64,000 bases of DNA, taken from Geomicrobium sp. JCM 19038 (lineage in GTDB: Bacteria; Bacillota; Bacilli; Bacillales; Marinococcaceae). The notes beneath the pieces are model-generated. The model did no database searches and was not told the DNA's origin. It saw only the letters and a program-made list of their open reading frames with translations. Shown in pieces: positions 63,573 to 64,000 of this stretch. Made by a program: the position numbers and the translations under genes. How positions within the stretch are numbered: the stretch's first letter is position 1; each line of letters begins with the position of its first letter. The stretch lies in NCBI RefSeq assembly GCF_000698125.1, contig NZ_BAXA01000001.1, positions 248,001-312,000 on the forward strand, read 5' to 3'.

Positions 63573-64000
63573 ATGAATAGTACGTTAGCGGATTTTCTAG
63601 AAGAATGTGACCGTTATCGTCTCGTCCCTGTTGTGAAGCGAATGTTCGCAGACACAACTACTCCTATCCAAATCTTTCAAAGATTGCAAGAAGAAGCGGT
63701 TTTTCTTCTTGAAAGCAATGCAGAAACATCGAAATGGTCACGCTACTCCTTTGTCGGATTAAACGTCAATTACGAGCTAATCGAAAAAGAAGAGCAGTTT
63801 TATTTCCAAAGTAATGGTGAAGTCATTTCGAGTAGCGACGACTTTGTTTCTGTATGGAAAGATGTTTTCCGTTATTTAAACCCTTCACCAGCAACAAATA
63901 CGAACTTACCCTTCCCGGGCGGTGCAGTTGGCGTTTTGCCTTACGACAGCATTGGCCATTTTGAGAAAACAACAAAACGAGCAGATGCAAATGAACCGAT
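63573..64000 (+). CDS. trpE: Anthranilate synthase component I (3' end outside window)
   Basis: Makes anthranilate from chorismate with the glutamine amidotransferase subunit. Only the first 142 or so codons are present. Start ATG 63573 (RBS AAGAGAGGTG). The feedback motif LLESNAETSKWSRYSF (LLES type, tryptophan binding) and FPGGAVGVLPYDSIGHFE match the family N-terminal domain. First gene of the trp operon behind the TRAP-controlled leader. Confidence 0.93.
   Translation, partial: MNSTLADFLEECDRYRLVPVVKRMFADTTTPIQIFQRLQEEAVFLLESNAETSKWSRYSFVGLNVNYELIEKEEQFYFQSNGEVISSSDDFVSVWKDVFRYLNPSPATNTNLPFPGGAVGVLPYDSIGHFEKTTKRADANEP

Overview
The window is a continuous piece of a low-to-moderate GC, endospore-forming Bacillaceae chromosome. 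Gene order closely follows the Bacillus subtilis xerD-deoB-punA / spoIIA / scpAB / dacB-spmAB / res / serA-fer / ypbF-ypbG-mecA / sleB-ypeB / cmk / der-gpsA / spoIVA / folE-mtrB / hepS-menG-hepT / ndk-cheR / aroC-aroB-aroH-trpE block. The futalosine-pathway menaquinone genes next to menG point to a non-subtilis lineage, possibly one of the alkaliphilic Bacillus relatives (inference). I see no rRNA, tRNA, phage, insertion sequence, plasmid function or CRISPR array.

Layout. 1-4.1 kb: xerD (partial) and nucleoside salvage (deoB, punA, pdp). 4.2-7.1 kb: dacF under a near-perfect sigma-F promoter, then spoIIAA-spoIIAB-sigF under a sigma-H type promoter. 7.3-11.2 kb: an Hsp20-like gene, spoVAEA-spoVAF, lysA. 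11.4-13.2 kb: ribT, scpA, scpB. 13.4-16.5 kb: YhcN-type lipoprotein, spoVAC-spoVAD-spoVAEB and a convergent DUF421 gene, so the spoVA set is split between two loci. 16.5-25.3 kb: dacB-spmA-spmB under a sigma-E promoter, rluB, resB-resC (no resA), resD-resE. 25.4-31.5 kb: cobalamin adenosyltransferase, small uncharacterised genes, serA, fer, ypbF, sirtuin, ypbG. 31.6-36.4 kb: mecA, glutamate dehydrogenase, ypdA, asparaginase, prsW. 36.5-39.6 kb: a SAM riboswitch controlling metI-yitJ. 39.8-43.6 kb: sleB-ypeB and a YeeE/YedE sulfur transporter. 43.8-53.2 kb: cmk, plsC, ypfD, yphA, der, plsY, gpsA, spoVIF, yphE, yphF, spoIVA. 53.2-64 kb: folE, mtrB (TRAP), hepS-menG-mqnP-ubiX-mqnA-hepT, ndk, cheR, aroC-aroB-aroH, then a TRAP-controlled trp leader and the start of trpE.

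The functional themes are sporulation, cortex building and germination (dacF, dacB, spmAB, spoVA, sleB, ypeB, spoIVA, spoVIF), cytochrome c maturation and redox control (res), and chorismate use. aroC makes chorismate. aroH, trpE and mqnA draw it toward tyrosine/phenylalanine, tryptophan and menaquinone. mtrB encodes the protein that should bind the triplet array in front of trpE in the same window.

Two observations stand out. First, 13 conserved genes, some essential (cmk) or needed for sporulation (spoIVA, spoVAD), carry 14 small frameshifts in all, mostly next to short homopolymers. That pattern looks like uncorrected sequencing error rather than gene decay. Second, the spoVIF leader is a 16-bp stem whose 3' arm holds the ribosome-binding site and whose loop holds a sigma-K type -10 element. 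This arrangement should silence spoVIF on read-through mRNA but permit it on its own sporulation transcript.
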